Positions 16,448-25,828 of a DNA stretch of 49,496 nt are shown piece after piece. The notes beneath the pieces are model-generated. The model had not been told where the DNA came from and did not search any database. It saw only the letters and a program-made list of their open reading frames with translations. How positions within the stretch are numbered: position 1 is the first letter of the stretch; the number at the start of each line of letters is the position of its first letter. The DNA is from an uncultured Nitrosospira sp. (GTDB lineage: Bacteria > Nitrospirota > Nitrospiria > Nitrospirales > Nitrospiraceae). The stretch is taken from the NCBI GenBank assembly GCA_900696515.1, contig CAADGK010000005.1, positions 1-49,496 on the forward strand, written 5' to 3'. The position numbers were made by a program, and so were the translations under genes.

Positions 16448-17209
16448 TTAGGACGGTTTCAACTCTTCAAAGGCTCGGAGGAGATCGGACACAGCAAGTA
16501 CACCGATAATGGTGGCATCAGCCGTCACGGGAAGATGTCGGATCCCCTGTTTCTTCATGAGTGCCCTTGCTTCGGACAAGGACTCATCCTCTTCAATCGT
16601 GACGATGGAGCGGCTCATGCAGGTTGCCACTGTCGTCGTGTTCGGATCAAGCCCTTTGGCGACCGCCTTCCTCGTCAGATCTGAATCAGTCACAATGCCG
16701 ATATACCGTGAGCCATCGTCCACAATGAGCGACCCCACCTTGTACTTCTGCAACAGCTGCCCTGCTTGTTTGATCGTGGCGTCTTTATGGATACTCCGTA
16801 CCTCATGCGACATATAGTCGGCGACGAGCCCCTGGTCAAGTCCCTTGCCCTTCCTTGTCGCCTGCAGGCGGCGACGCAGCTCAAGATCCGCCAAACAACT
16901 TTCCAGCACTTGCCGACGCTGGTGGAGGCTTTCACGCTCTATATTGTGCGTCCCGCTCTCCTGCGCTTCTTCCGGCAAGAGTGCCGACTCACCGGACTTT
17001 GCAAAGAAGTAGGCTTCGGATTCATCTGATGCCGCACCGAACACCTGCCCGATCAGCTCTTCAGCCGACTCATCAAACTCCTCTAGAGACAGTGAGGTCC
17101 GTTTGCGTGAAAGGAAGGGCTGAAATTTTACGAGCTGCTGTTTAAACCGATCGACATACCGATCGAGAATATCACTCCGGGTCAACCCTGTACGGACTCG
17201 TTTCGGCAT
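16448..17209 (-). CDS. Double CBS-domain protein
   Basis: The protein has 253 residues. Two CBS motifs fill the C-terminal half: the first about 130-190 (VADYMSHEVRSIHKDATI, KVGSLIVDD, YIGIVTDSDLTR), the second about 192-250 (VATCMSRSIVTIEEDESL, IRHLPVTAD, IIGVLAVSDLLRAF). Paired CBS domains usually bind adenine nucleotides and act as an energy or ligand sensor. The N-terminal 120 residues are polar and helical, with no known domain; they could bind the partner. No target enzyme lies beside it, so the role is unassigned. Confidence 0.85.
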   Translation of the reverse strand: MPKRVRTGLTRSDILDRYVDRFKQQLVKFQPFLSRKRTSLSLEEFDESAEELIGQVFGAASDESEAYFFAKSGESALLPEEAQESGTHNIERESLHQRRQVLESCLADLELRRRLQATRKGKGLDQGLVADYMSHEVRSIHKDATIKQAGQLLQKYKVGSLIVDDGSRYIGIVTDSDLTRKAVAKGLDPNTTTVATCMSRSIVTIEEDESLSEARALMKKQGIRHLPVTADATIIGVLAVSDLLRAFEELKPS

Positions 17210-17379
17210 CGGCGCCCTCCTCTGTTGTGAGCGAGAGAATACCCTATGCGATGACGCTGCTCAAGCTATCCCTGATGCAGGAAGAAGCCCAGCGGCGGAT
17301 CCCACAAATTCCCGCTTGATTTTTCTGCCCGGGACCCCGTATGTCCATCCCGTCCACTATTCACGTAACCAGGCGTTCG

Positions 17380-17790
17380 ATGTCAAACCGGATCGCTCCC
17401 AATACATTAAGCCTTCTATCCGTCGTGCTGATTGTCTGGGCCAGCCCAGTTTTTGCGGGATGGATTGCGCTCGAGAAGCAGTACCAGCCGGCCGGGATTG
17501 AGACGATCTATGTTGATCCCGAACAGATTCAGCAAACAGGCACTCGCGCGACCCTTTGGCAGCTCACGGATCTCAAGTGGAACAGCACCACCCGCTTCCT
17601 CTCGTTGAAAACACACAAGGAATTCGACTGTGCGAACTCGCGAGTACGAACACTCCAAGTGATCGAGTTTTCCCGCCAGATGGGTACTGGCCGGTCACGC
17701 TCTGGCTACATTGAAAATGGCAACTGGCAGGCGATCGGCACCCAGGGTGTTGATCGCGCACTTTCGAAGGCGGCCTGCGGGAAGCCTTGA
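17380..17790 (+). CDS. Small secreted protein, surface-adhesin E-like
   Basis: From ATG 17380 the product is 136 residues (a longer in-frame start at 17341 would lengthen the signal peptide unusually). A signal peptide (LSLLSVVLIVWASPVFA) is followed by a mature domain beginning GWIALEK and containing IETIYVDPEQI, LWQLTDLKW, KEFDCANSRVR and a late AAC, i.e. two cysteines placed to form one disulphide. This is the pattern of the surface-adhesin E family, small periplasmic or surface proteins of unclear role. Its end forms the left arm of a hairpin shared with convergent glnA. Confidence 0.65.
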   Translation: MSNRIAPNTLSLLSVVLIVWASPVFAGWIALEKQYQPAGIETIYVDPEQIQQTGTRATLWQLTDLKWNSTTRFLSLKTHKEFDCANSRVRTLQVIEFSRQMGTGRSRSGYIENGNWQAIGTQGVDRALSKAACGKP

Positions 17791-17815
17791 TGCGTGATCG
17801 CCCCAGGCTTCCCGC
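17777..17815. terminator. Bidirectional hairpin between the adhesin-E-like gene and glnA
   Basis: GCGGGAAGCCT (17777-17787) and AGGCTTCCCGC (17805-17815) form a perfect 11-base-pair stem with a 17-base loop. The left arm lies within the last codons of the plus-strand gene, and the right arm is 23 bases past the stop codon of minus-strand glnA, so one structure could end both transcripts. There is no marked T-run. Confidence 0.5.
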
Positions 17816-17837
17816 CCATGCCGATGATTGACGGGTA

Positions 17838-19247
17838 CTAGACGTCGTAATACATGAAAAACTCGTACGGATGCGGGCGCAGGCGCATCGGATCAATTTC
17901 TTTGTTCCGCTTATAGCCGATCCAGGCTTCGATCAGATCTTCCGTAAACACCTCTCCCTTGAGGAGGAACTGATGGTCTCGCTCCAAACTGTTGATGGCA
18001 TCATCCAAGCTTCCGGGCATGGTGGGAATGCTGGCCGCTTCCTTCGGATCGAGATCGTACAGGTCTTTCTCTGCCGGCTCGCCTGGGTTGATCTTGTTCT
18101 GAATCCCATCAAGCCCCGCCATGAGCATCGCTGAAAATGCCAAATAGGGATTGCAGGATGGATCTGGAAATCGCACTTCGATTCGCTTCGCCTTGGGGCT
18201 CGGCGAATACATGGGAATACGGACGCCTGCAGATCGGTTCCGACTGGAGTAGGCCAACAGCACTGGCGCTTCGAAGCCCGGGGTAATGCGCTTGTAGGAG
18301 TTTGTCGTCGGATTCGTAAAGGCCGCCAGGGCCGGCGCGTGCTTGAGAATCCCGCCGATATAATACAGGCAGAGCTGCGAAATTCCTGCGTAGTCTTTCC
18401 CGGCAAAGAGAGGCTTCCCCTCCTTCCAAATGCTCTGGTGCGTGTGCATCCCAGATCCTGCATCGCCGAAAAGCGGCTTGGGCATGAAGGTCACCGTCTT
18501 TCCATGCCGACGAGCCACATTCTTGACGATGTACTTGTACATCATCATCTTGTCCGCCGTACGCAGGAGCGTATCAAATCGAATGTCGATCTCAGCCTGG
18601 CCGGCAGTGGCGGTCTCGTGGTGGTGCTTTTCCACCTCAATACCGATCTTTTCCATTTCCAGGACCATTTCACTCCGGATATCTTGCTGGGTGTCGGCCG
18701 GCGCGACGGGGAAGTACCCTTGCTTATGTCGGAGCTTTCCCCCGAGGTTGATTCCCTCTTGCCCCATGTTCCACGCGCCTTCTTCCGAATCGAGGTAATA
18801 GAAGCCGCTGTGGCTCGTCTGATCATAGCGCGCATGATCAAAAATAAAGAACTCTGCTTCCGGTCCCCAGAACGAGTTATCGCCGATCTTGGTGCTTTGG
18901 AGATAGCGTTCCGCCTTTTGTGCGATAAACCGCGGATCGCGCTCATAGTTTTCACGGGAAATCGGATCCACGACATTACCGGTCAAACTGAGCGTGGGCA
19001 CAGCCGTAAACGGATCCAGGAAGGCCGTTGCCGGATCAGGGACCACCAGTAAATCGCTGTTGTTGATCGCCTTCCATCCACGAATCGACGATCCGTCAAG
19101 TCCGGATCCGTCCTTGAACAAGGTTTCCGTCAGTTCGCTCACAGGGATGGTCATATGCTGCCACACACCCGGCAGATCGATGAATTTCAAGTCCACCATC
19201 TGCACTCTGTGCTTCTTCGCGAACTCCAAGACCTCACGCACGTTCAT
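17838..19247 (-). CDS. glnA: Glutamine synthetase type I
   Basis: This enzyme makes glutamine from glutamate, ammonia and ATP, the main ammonium assimilation step. From ATG 19247 it has 469 residues, the normal GSI length. AAAGGAGG lies six bases before this ATG, whereas it directly abuts the in-frame ATG at 19253, so 19247 is preferred. Visible motifs are DGSSIRGW, the ATP-binding region [18 protein letters not shown], the NRSAGVRIP loop and [11 protein letters not shown], whose tyrosine is the adenylylation site of the GSI-beta subtype. It is the second gene after glnB, 59 bases apart, so the PII regulator and its target enzyme are probably cotranscribed. Confidence 0.96.
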   Translation of the reverse strand: MNVREVLEFAKKHRVQMVDLKFIDLPGVWQHMTIPVSELTETLFKDGSGLDGSSIRGWKAINNSDLLVVPDPATAFLDPFTAVPTLSLTGNVVDPISRENYERDPRFIAQKAERYLQSTKIGDNSFWGPEAEFFIFDHARYDQTSHSGFYYLDSEEGAWNMGQEGINLGGKLRHKQGYFPVAPADTQQDIRSEMVLEMEKIGIEVEKHHHETATAGQAEIDIRFDTLLRTADKMMMYKYIVKNVARRHGKTVTFMPKPLFGDAGSGMHTHQSIWKEGKPLFAGKDYAGISQLCLYYIGGILKHAPALAAFTNPTTNSYKRITPGFEAPVLLAYSSRNRSAGVRIPMYSPSPKAKRIEVRFPDPSCNPYLAFSAMLMAGLDGIQNKINPGEPAEKDLYDLDPKEAASIPTMPGSLDDAINSLERDHQFLLKGEVFTEDLIEAWIGYKRNKEIDPMRLRPHPYEFFMYYDV

Positions 19248-19306
19248 TGCCATCCTCCTTTGGAGATCCTCAGCGATGACTGTTCACCACTCAAGTCTCG
19301 TTCCCC

Positions 19307-19672
<366 letters not shown>

Positions 19673-19796
19673 TCACAACCCATACGAGGCACTGAAGGGA
19701 GCACCCTAGGAACACCCTCCGGCGAGCAGGAAGACTTGGGCTCTTGGCAGACCACCGCCCACCCACTCATCATGCCGTCCTTACTTTGGGGCGAAT

Positions 19797-19825
19797 ATAA
19801 TAGCCTATCCATTGCTGTCGCTCAA
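19797..19825 (-). promoter_or_regulatory. Sigma-70-type promoter of glnB-glnA
   Basis: On the minus strand TTGAGC (19820-19825), a 17-base spacer and TATTAT (19797-19802) match the -35 in four and the -10 in five of six positions. Transcription would start near 19790, leaving a leader of about 145 bases. I searched the leader by eye for a sigma-54 GG...GC pair and saw none. Confidence 0.5.
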
Positions 19826-19948
19826 TGTAGAAATCACGAAGAGGCCGTCCAGGTGCTGGAACTCGGACTGCTGGGCCCAGGATCCCTCTGTGGGATAGAG
19901 CAACTCCACATTGAGCAGGAAACACTCGCCCCCATGAGCAGTACCCAT
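19805..19948 (-). CDS. Possible 47-residue small protein between nadE and glnB
   Basis: An ATG at 19948 opens a 47-codon frame (beginning MGTAHGGECFLLNVEL, ending near ISTLSDSNG) that starts 32 bases after nadE. Its composition is protein-like, with an aromatic and aliphatic core and acidic residues, but the ribosome-binding site is weak (CGGTGG) and its 3' end overlaps the glnB promoter. I recognise no family. It may equally be untranslated spacer. Confidence 0.3.
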   Translation of the reverse strand: MGTAHGGECFLLNVELLYPTEGSWAQQSEFQHLDGLFVISTLSDSNG

Positions 19949-19979
19949 GCATAAGCCACCGAAAACAGGAGGGGAGCCA

Positions 19980-21749
19980 CTACAACCTCCGATATCCGTT
20001 GGTAATGGGCATCCGTCGATCCTTGCCGAGCGCGCGAGGCGTGATTTTGACGCCAATGGGCGCCTGATGGCGCTTGAATTCGCTGTGATCAACCATCTTG
20101 ACAACCCGATCAACCGTGGCGCGATCGAATCCGGACTTGATGATTTCGTCAGGGGAACGATCCTCTTCAACATATGCCTGAAGAATCAGATCAAGGACAG
20201 AATAGGGGGGTAACGAATCTTCATCCTTTTGATCCGGCCGTAACTCGGCACTGGGAGGCCGATCCAGCGTCCGCTCCGGGATCACGGGCGAGGAGCCGAG
20301 GCCATTCCGAAACGTTGCCAGTGCGTAGACCATCGTCTTCGGCACATCCTTGATGACGGCGAAACCGCCGGCCATATCACCATAGAGCGTGGCATACCCC
20401 ACACTTAACTCGCTTTTGTTCCCAGTCGTCAGTACGAGATCCCCGAACTTGTTCGATACTGCCATGAGAATGGTCCCGCGAATACGCGCCTGCAGATTTT
20501 CTTCCGTCGTATCGACCTGCCGGTCCCCAAACGTCGGGCCTAGCGCGCGACAAAATGATTCAAACGTAGGGGTAATCGATATTACACTTAAGTCAATACC
20601 CAGACGTCGCACAAGCTCAGACACATCCGCTTCACTTTCCTGTGATGTGTAGGGAGACGGTAGAAAGATCCCCCGCACTCGATCAGCTCCGAGTGCATCC
20701 ACCGCGACCACCGCCGTTAACGCTGAATCAACCCCACCACTCAATCCAAGCGCCACCCGCGCAAAGCCATTCTTCTTCACATAATCCTTGACCGCCAGCA
20801 CCAAGGCCCGATAGATCTCTTCAATTTCCTCAATCGGTTCGGTCACGGTCGATCCGATCGGAGGCCGCATCTTCTCCATGACCGGCATTTTCACCGAATA
20901 GCGATCAAGATCGGCACCGATGGTCTCGGCCATCCGAGTCTTCCGCCTCTGAGTCCGGCGTCCAGACGGAACCGCATCCACGCCTACATCAGCCACCACC
21001 AACTCTTCTTGAAACGCACCACCGCGAGCCAGCACTCCACCGGCTCTATCAAGGATCACGCTGTTCCCATCAAACACCAACTCATCCTGACCACCGACCA
21101 TGTTGGTATATGTGACAATCACTTTATTTTCTCGTGCGCGAGCCGCCAAGGACCGCTCTCTCAAACGGCTTTTCCCACGATGGAAGGGCGACGCATTGAT
21201 GTTGACGATGACATCAGCCCCCCCGTCGGCTTGCCTGCGGATGAGCCCGTTTGAACATTCCAGATCTTCACAGAGCGTCACACCGATCCGTACCCCATGA
21301 ACACGGAGTAGCGGGAGTCGTTGCCCAAGCTGAAAATATCGACCTTCGTCGAAAACCCCATGGTTCACCAGAGACCGCTTGTGATAGTTCCCGAGCAACC
21401 TGCGATCAGCAATCAACGCCGCCGCGTTATAGAGCACGGGTCCGCCTGCTTCGCTGTTCAGGACCCTTGGGTTGCGCTTCACATCTTGCCCCACATAGCC
21501 CACGATGGCCACCAGCCCACGACAGGCCAGAATGATCTCTTGCAAGGCCCGTCTATTTTCACTCACAAACCATGGCTTCAGCAGAAGATCTTCCGGGGGG
21601 CATCCCGTAATCGCCAGTTCTGGAAACGCCACAAGGTCGACCTTGGCTCTTCTTGCCTCACGAACCCAACTCAGAATCTGACAAACATTCCCGTTCAGAT
21701 CCCCAACCGTCGGATTCATCTGTGCGAGTGCGATTCGTAGGATCTTCAT
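19980..21749 (-). CDS. nadE: Glutamine-dependent NAD+ synthetase
   Basis: The enzyme amidates deamido-NAD to NAD with glutamine-derived ammonia. From ATG 21749 (KILRIALAQMNPTVGDL) it has 589 residues; five extra residues from 21764 are unlikely. Residues 1-270 are the nitrilase-fold glutaminase with the E-K-C triad visible (FPELAITG, NYHKRSLVN, VTLCEDLE). Residues about 325-580 are the synthetase with the ATP pyrophosphatase loop LSGGVDSALT, then TTGNKSELSVGYATLYGDM and the C-terminal HSEFKRHQAP. It lies in a minus-strand series between aroB and glnB. Confidence 0.95.
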   Translation of the reverse strand: MKILRIALAQMNPTVGDLNGNVCQILSWVREARRAKVDLVAFPELAITGCPPEDLLLKPWFVSENRRALQEIILACRGLVAIVGYVGQDVKRNPRVLNSEAGGPVLYNAAALIADRRLLGNYHKRSLVNHGVFDEGRYFQLGQRLPLLRVHGVRIGVTLCEDLECSNGLIRRQADGGADVIVNINASPFHRGKSRLRERSLAARARENKVIVTYTNMVGGQDELVFDGNSVILDRAGGVLARGGAFQEELVVADVGVDAVPSGRRTQRRKTRMAETIGADLDRYSVKMPVMEKMRPPIGSTVTEPIEEIEEIYRALVLAVKDYVKKNGFARVALGLSGGVDSALTAVVAVDALGADRVRGIFLPSPYTSQESEADVSELVRRLGIDLSVISITPTFESFCRALGPTFGDRQVDTTEENLQARIRGTILMAVSNKFGDLVLTTGNKSELSVGYATLYGDMAGGFAVIKDVPKTMVYALATFRNGLGSSPVIPERTLDRPPSAELRPDQKDEDSLPPYSVLDLILQAYVEEDRSPDEIIKSGFDRATVDRVVKMVDHSEFKRHQAPIGVKITPRALGKDRRMPITNGYRRL

Positions 21750-21875
21750 CACGCTCCAAGTCATGAAACACTGCTCGGGGATACTTCACTGACGGGTAAA
21801 TGGGAAAAGTCCCCCACGGTCAGAGAGGCACTCAATCAGACCATCACGCAGAGCAAGTAGGGTGATCGAGTCGGC

Positions 21876-22961
21876 TCATGACTGAGCCACCCACTGATCA
21901 AAGACCTCTTTGCCCAGCGGAGCCATGCGAACCTCTCCAATACGTATCGGCCACACGCCAATCACCTGTCCGGCCGACACCTTTTTGTCGTGCAGCATGG
22001 CCTTCCAAATCTTTGTCGGCGTCGCGTGGGGCATACGGTCGCTTAGCCCTGCCCTGGTGACCATACGCCGAATGGCTTCGACTACCTTGTCGGTACAGAA
22101 ACCTTGAAAACATGCAAGCTCAGCTTCCTGCACCAACCCGATACCGACGGCTTCCCCATGCACAAGTGATGTGTACCCTCCCAATGCTTCAAGCGCGTGT
22201 CCGATCGTATGGCCGTAGTTGAGAATTCTCCTCCGGTCGGATTCCCGCTCATCCGCCGCCACGACCTCGGCTTTGATCTCGCAAGACCGTTTCACCACGC
22301 TGGCCACGACCTGAGGGATTTGTTTTTGCAGCGCAGGCATCTTTCGCTCCAGATACGCAAAAAATGCTTCGTCTGCAATGATCCCATACTTAATGACCTC
22401 GGCAAGACCGGCGACCCACTCGCGCCTGGGCAACGTACGCAGGGTCAGCGGATCGATCCACACTGCATGCGGCTGATAGAACGAGCCTATCAGGTTCTTC
22501 CCTAGTTGATGATCGACACCGGTCTTTCCTCCGACGCTGGAATCCACTTGCGCCACAAGCGTCGTTGGCACTTGGATATATGGAATGCCACGTTGGTATA
22601 TCGAGGCTGCAAACCCGGCTAGATCCCCGACCACCCCACCTCCCAATGCCAGAAGATGCGACGACCGTTCAAACCGGTGTCTGGCCAACACATTAAGAAT
22701 GTGTTCCACTGTTTGTAACGTCTTGGACCGTTCCCCAGGCACAAGGATGATCGGGACGGGTTCAAGCCCGGACCGCTTCGCGGACTCGACAATCTTCTTC
22801 AGATAATGCTGCGCGACATTCCTGTCCGTGACAATTCCAATTTTCCCCTTCAGTCCGCAGCGCTTCATTTCCCTTCCAAGTTTCTCCAAAAGCCCAGCTC
22901 GGATAGCAATCTCGTAGCTCCTGTCAGCCAGAGAAACGGTAACGGTTGACCCAGAAGTCAT
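21876..22961 (-). CDS. aroB: 3-Dehydroquinate synthase
   Basis: This is the second enzyme of the shikimate pathway, converting DAHP to 3-dehydroquinate with NAD+ and a divalent metal. It has 361 residues, the usual size. Motifs are VPGERSKTLQTVE, the glycine-rich GGGVVGDLAGFAASIYQRG, PTTLVAQVDSSVGGKTGVD, and the metal ligands in EVIKYG, LNYGHTIGHALE and HGEAV. It follows pilQ after 244 bases that include a large palindrome, an arrangement that recalls the proteobacterial pilMNOPQ-aroK-aroB series, here without aroK. Confidence 0.96.
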   Translation of the reverse strand: MTSGSTVTVSLADRSYEIAIRAGLLEKLGREMKRCGLKGKIGIVTDRNVAQHYLKKIVESAKRSGLEPVPIILVPGERSKTLQTVEHILNVLARHRFERSSHLLALGGGVVGDLAGFAASIYQRGIPYIQVPTTLVAQVDSSVGGKTGVDHQLGKNLIGSFYQPHAVWIDPLTLRTLPRREWVAGLAEVIKYGIIADEAFFAYLERKMPALQKQIPQVVASVVKRSCEIKAEVVAADERESDRRRILNYGHTIGHALEALGGYTSLVHGEAVGIGLVQEAELACFQGFCTDKVVEAIRRMVTRAGLSDRMPHATPTKIWKAMLHDKKVSAGQVIGVWPIRIGEVRMAPLGKEVFDQWVAQS

Positions 22962-23140
22962 ATGGCACCCTCATCGAACGTCATACTCAGAAATCCCGTG
23001 GCGACGGACACCCCGGCAGACCGCGTCCGCTGTCAAACGAAGCGGCATGGTAACACAGCACCGGTGAACTAAAAAGACAGGCACAATCCCCACGGGCTAC
23101 CGATCCATAGATGAAGAATTGTGATCTCGGTGTGTCAAAC

Positions 23141-23182
23141 GCAAAGGCCTGCGGATGCGAGCTCGCATCCGCAGGCCTTTGC
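23141..23182. terminator. Perfect 42-base palindrome downstream of pilQ
   Basis: From 23141 to 23182 the sequence is its own reverse complement, with half-site GCAAAGGCCTGCGGATGCGA and centre GAGCTC. It begins 24 bases past the pilQ stop codon on the minus strand. As RNA it would form a 19-20 base-pair hairpin, suitable to end the pil transcript; only GTTTG follows and not a long T-run. Confidence 0.6.
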
Positions 23183-23205
23183 AGCTGAAGAGTATGAGGT
23201 CAGCG

Positions 23206-25185
23206 TCAAGTTTTAATGATGCTCGGAGTCAGGAAGATGAGCAACTCCTGCTTGGACACCGTCTCAGACTTATTCTTAAACAACCAACCCAACACCGGCA
23301 TTCGGGACAGATAAGGAACCCCCTGCACGTTGTTCCCCTGCGTATCGACGAAGACACCCCCGATCACCATGGTCTCCCCGTCTCTGACGATCACCTGGGT
23401 CGTCGCTTCTCGCCGGTCAATGCTTGGGCCGGCAGGATTACTCCTCGCACCGACGGCATTGCGAGTCGCGCGGACACGCATTAGGATTCGCTTCGATTCT
23501 TCCTTTGGATCTCGCGAGGTGATTTGCGGGGTAACATTCAGCTCCAGATTTGCGTCGACAAACGTCGTTTGAGTCCCCTGCAATGACGTGGTTTGGAAGG
23601 GGATCGATTCCCCTTGGGAAATCTTGGCTTCTCGCTTATCCAGCGTCGTGATTTTTGGAGACGCTATGACCTTACTCAATCCCAGTAATTCCCCGGCCGA
23701 TAACCGCATATCCAAAGCAAAATCTCCACCCAGCTTCCCAAAAGTCCATCCGATCGACGGAACGGCCGGCAACCCACCGACTTGAGCGGGTAAGTTGACC
23801 AAGAAGGTTCTATCGATCGTACTGCTCCCTGTTCCGGCAATCTGTCCAAACGGACCACTCAGGCTCGAGACGGCGAAGAAATCGGAGAGCGTGCGATTCC
23901 CTGCCTGGAATCCCCACTGAATCCCCAGCCCCCGAGCGTAGACCGTATCAGCCTGAACAATACGCGCTTCGATCTGAACCTGCGGCACCTCCAGATCAAG
24001 CCCTTCGACAAGCTGCCGAATGATTCCCAGTTTGGTTTCTGTATCCCGCACGATCAACGCATTACTCCCGGCATTGAACTGCATGAGCCCGCGTGGGCTC
24101 AAGTTTTGTCGCAGCGAGACCATCAGCTCTTGCGCCTGAAGGTTTCTGATATAAAAGACCCGGTCGACTAATTCTTCCGCCTTGGTCTTCGAGTCCTTCG
24201 CTCTTGCCTCTTCATCTTGTTGCTTGGCGATATTGGTCAATGAATCGACCCACACGATACTCCCCTGCCGAATCATGCCGAGTCCGTTCATCTTTAACAA
24301 CATTTCCAACGCCTGGTCCCATGGCACGCTCACCAACTTCATGGTAACTTTTGACTTGACCCCTTCACCGACTACGATATTGAAGCCGCTGACCTCCGCA
24401 ATCAATCGGAGAATATTGGTGATATCCGCCTGTTGAAAGTCGAGGGAAATACGCCGCCCCACATATCTGGTTTGTCCGACCACGAGATCATCGGACCGTT
24501 CGTCTTTTTCAGGAGAAACCGCTTCTCCTCCCATTTGCACTCGTTGTATTTTAAATTGAGCGTGCGTTGGGCTTATGATGCGCGCCGTTCGCTTCACTAA
24601 ATGATCCGCCGGCTCATGCACGCCTTTACGATTTTTCAGAACAACGACCGACGGTCCTTTCTTCTCGAACGATCCCGCAACCATCGCATTAGCTCGCCGC
24701 TCACTCGGCTTCAAGGTAATGAACACCCTGTTTTCATCACGAGTCACAGAATAAATCGGACGTTCCGGCACATCGAACACCAGTCTCACCTTGTCGGCAT
24801 GATGCCCCACTCGGATCTTCTTGAGAAGATAATGATCGGCCTGCACCACGGAACGCCGAAGAGTAGAGGACACAGCCGGAATATCAATAATCAGCCTCGA
24901 CTCATCCAAGAAGTTGGTTTCGGGGAACAGTTGGCCATCCCCGGCAATGACAACCGTAACCAGGTCCGACTCCGGACGAATTTCGATCGACGTCAGGGTC
25001 TGCGCCAAATAGCGCGTAGACGAACTTTCAGCCAAGGTCACAGCCTTTGGCGTGACCCCGTTTATCTCGTCCGCCAGAGCAGGTATCTCCCCGGCCGCAA
25101 TCCAGCCGGCAACAGCCAGCCCGCAGGGCACGAGAATATGTCTCGCCGTCAGGACACTATTGATGCCGGAGAATAATAGTTTCAT
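23206..25185 (-). CDS. pilQ: Type IV pilus secretin PilQ
   Basis: The protein has 659 residues and forms the outer-membrane channel through which the pilus passes. After a signal peptide come an AMIN domain (about 65-165, peptidoglycan binding), an STN/N0 domain (about 245-320, ISLDFQQADITNILRLIAE), an N1-type domain (VFYIRNLQAQELMVSLRQ) and the secretin barrel (about 400-655) with KITTLDKREAKI, VRDGETMVIGGVF, GVPYLSRMPVLGWLFK and LLIFLTPSII. Its ATG overlaps the pilP stop codon (ATGA), so it is the coupled last gene of pilMNOPQ. Confidence 0.96.
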   Translation of the reverse strand: MKLLFSGINSVLTARHILVPCGLAVAGWIAAGEIPALADEINGVTPKAVTLAESSSTRYLAQTLTSIEIRPESDLVTVVIAGDGQLFPETNFLDESRLIIDIPAVSSTLRRSVVQADHYLLKKIRVGHHADKVRLVFDVPERPIYSVTRDENRVFITLKPSERRANAMVAGSFEKKGPSVVVLKNRKGVHEPADHLVKRTARIISPTHAQFKIQRVQMGGEAVSPEKDERSDDLVVGQTRYVGRRISLDFQQADITNILRLIAEVSGFNIVVGEGVKSKVTMKLVSVPWDQALEMLLKMNGLGMIRQGSIVWVDSLTNIAKQQDEEARAKDSKTKAEELVDRVFYIRNLQAQELMVSLRQNLSPRGLMQFNAGSNALIVRDTETKLGIIRQLVEGLDLEVPQVQIEARIVQADTVYARGLGIQWGFQAGNRTLSDFFAVSSLSGPFGQIAGTGSSTIDRTFLVNLPAQVGGLPAVPSIGWTFGKLGGDFALDMRLSAGELLGLSKVIASPKITTLDKREAKISQGESIPFQTTSLQGTQTTFVDANLELNVTPQITSRDPKEESKRILMRVRATRNAVGARSNPAGPSIDRREATTQVIVRDGETMVIGGVFVDTQGNNVQGVPYLSRMPVLGWLFKNKSETVSKQELLIFLTPSIIKT

Positions 25186-25814
25186 TCTGAGCCCTCTTTG
25201 GGATGTAGGAGCTTCACGTGCTCCCGTTCCTGCTTCTTGCCGTACACATCCGTAAATCGCTCCTGAACGATGATTCCGCGCTCGGTGACCGCGCTGACGA
25301 CCCCGTTGTTCTGACCCATCCGAGTACCTCGCCGAACGGTATACCCATGACCTTCAGGGGTCTGTACCATTGCCGTGTATCCGTAAGCCCCCCATACAAT
25401 GGCGATCAGGTTCAGCTCCGTCAGTGTCACCCGTTGTAACGGGGGAAGCGTGCTGTCCGTTTTCCCCGCCTGAAGCTCCTGGATAATGGGGGCAAACGGA
25501 TCACGACGACCGGAAGGGTCATATCCTAACCCCGACATCCCTTCGGCTAACGGCAATTGGGATGTGGCTTGAAGGTTTCCAGTCGGCGATATCGGCTCCA
25601 TCGCGGAAGGAGCTGGATGAGAGATCTCGGGCACGGGGGACACCCTGAGCGCATCATGCCTCAATGGCGCTATCTGTCCAGGAATGGGAGAGGATTCGGC
25701 TTGGGCGTGTCCTCCTCCGCCCCAAACACCCCACCAACAAACCGCGCAGACTCCAGCCACCTGCGCATACCGCCGTGCTCTCTCCTGAGCCCGCTCGAAT
25801 GCTATGACATGCAT
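25182..25814 (-). CDS. pilP: Type IV pilus assembly protein PilP
   Basis: The protein has 210 residues. The N-terminus is a hydrophobic export or anchor segment (VAGVCAVCWWGVWGGG) without a clean lipobox. A proline-rich linker with GYDPSGRRDPFAPI leads to the HR beta domain (about 125-200): LQRVTLTELNLIAIVWG, VQTPEGHGYTVRRGTRMG, and VQERFTDVYGKK. PilP bridges the PilNO inner-membrane pair and the PilQ secretin. It lies between pilO and pilQ, overlapping pilQ by four bases. Confidence 0.92.
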   Translation of the reverse strand: MHVIAFERAQERARRYAQVAGVCAVCWWGVWGGGGHAQAESSPIPGQIAPLRHDALRVSPVPEISHPAPSAMEPISPTGNLQATSQLPLAEGMSGLGYDPSGRRDPFAPIIQELQAGKTDSTLPPLQRVTLTELNLIAIVWGAYGYTAMVQTPEGHGYTVRRGTRMGQNNGVVSAVTERGIIVQERFTDVYGKKQEREHVKLLHPKEGSE

Positions 25815-25828
25815 TGGTTCCGCATCCT

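Noticed and set aside
23694-23702. GCCGATAA motif on the plus strand within pilQ as a further FliA site
   Set aside because: It is antisense and internal to pilQ with no gene behind it in that direction; treated as coincidence.
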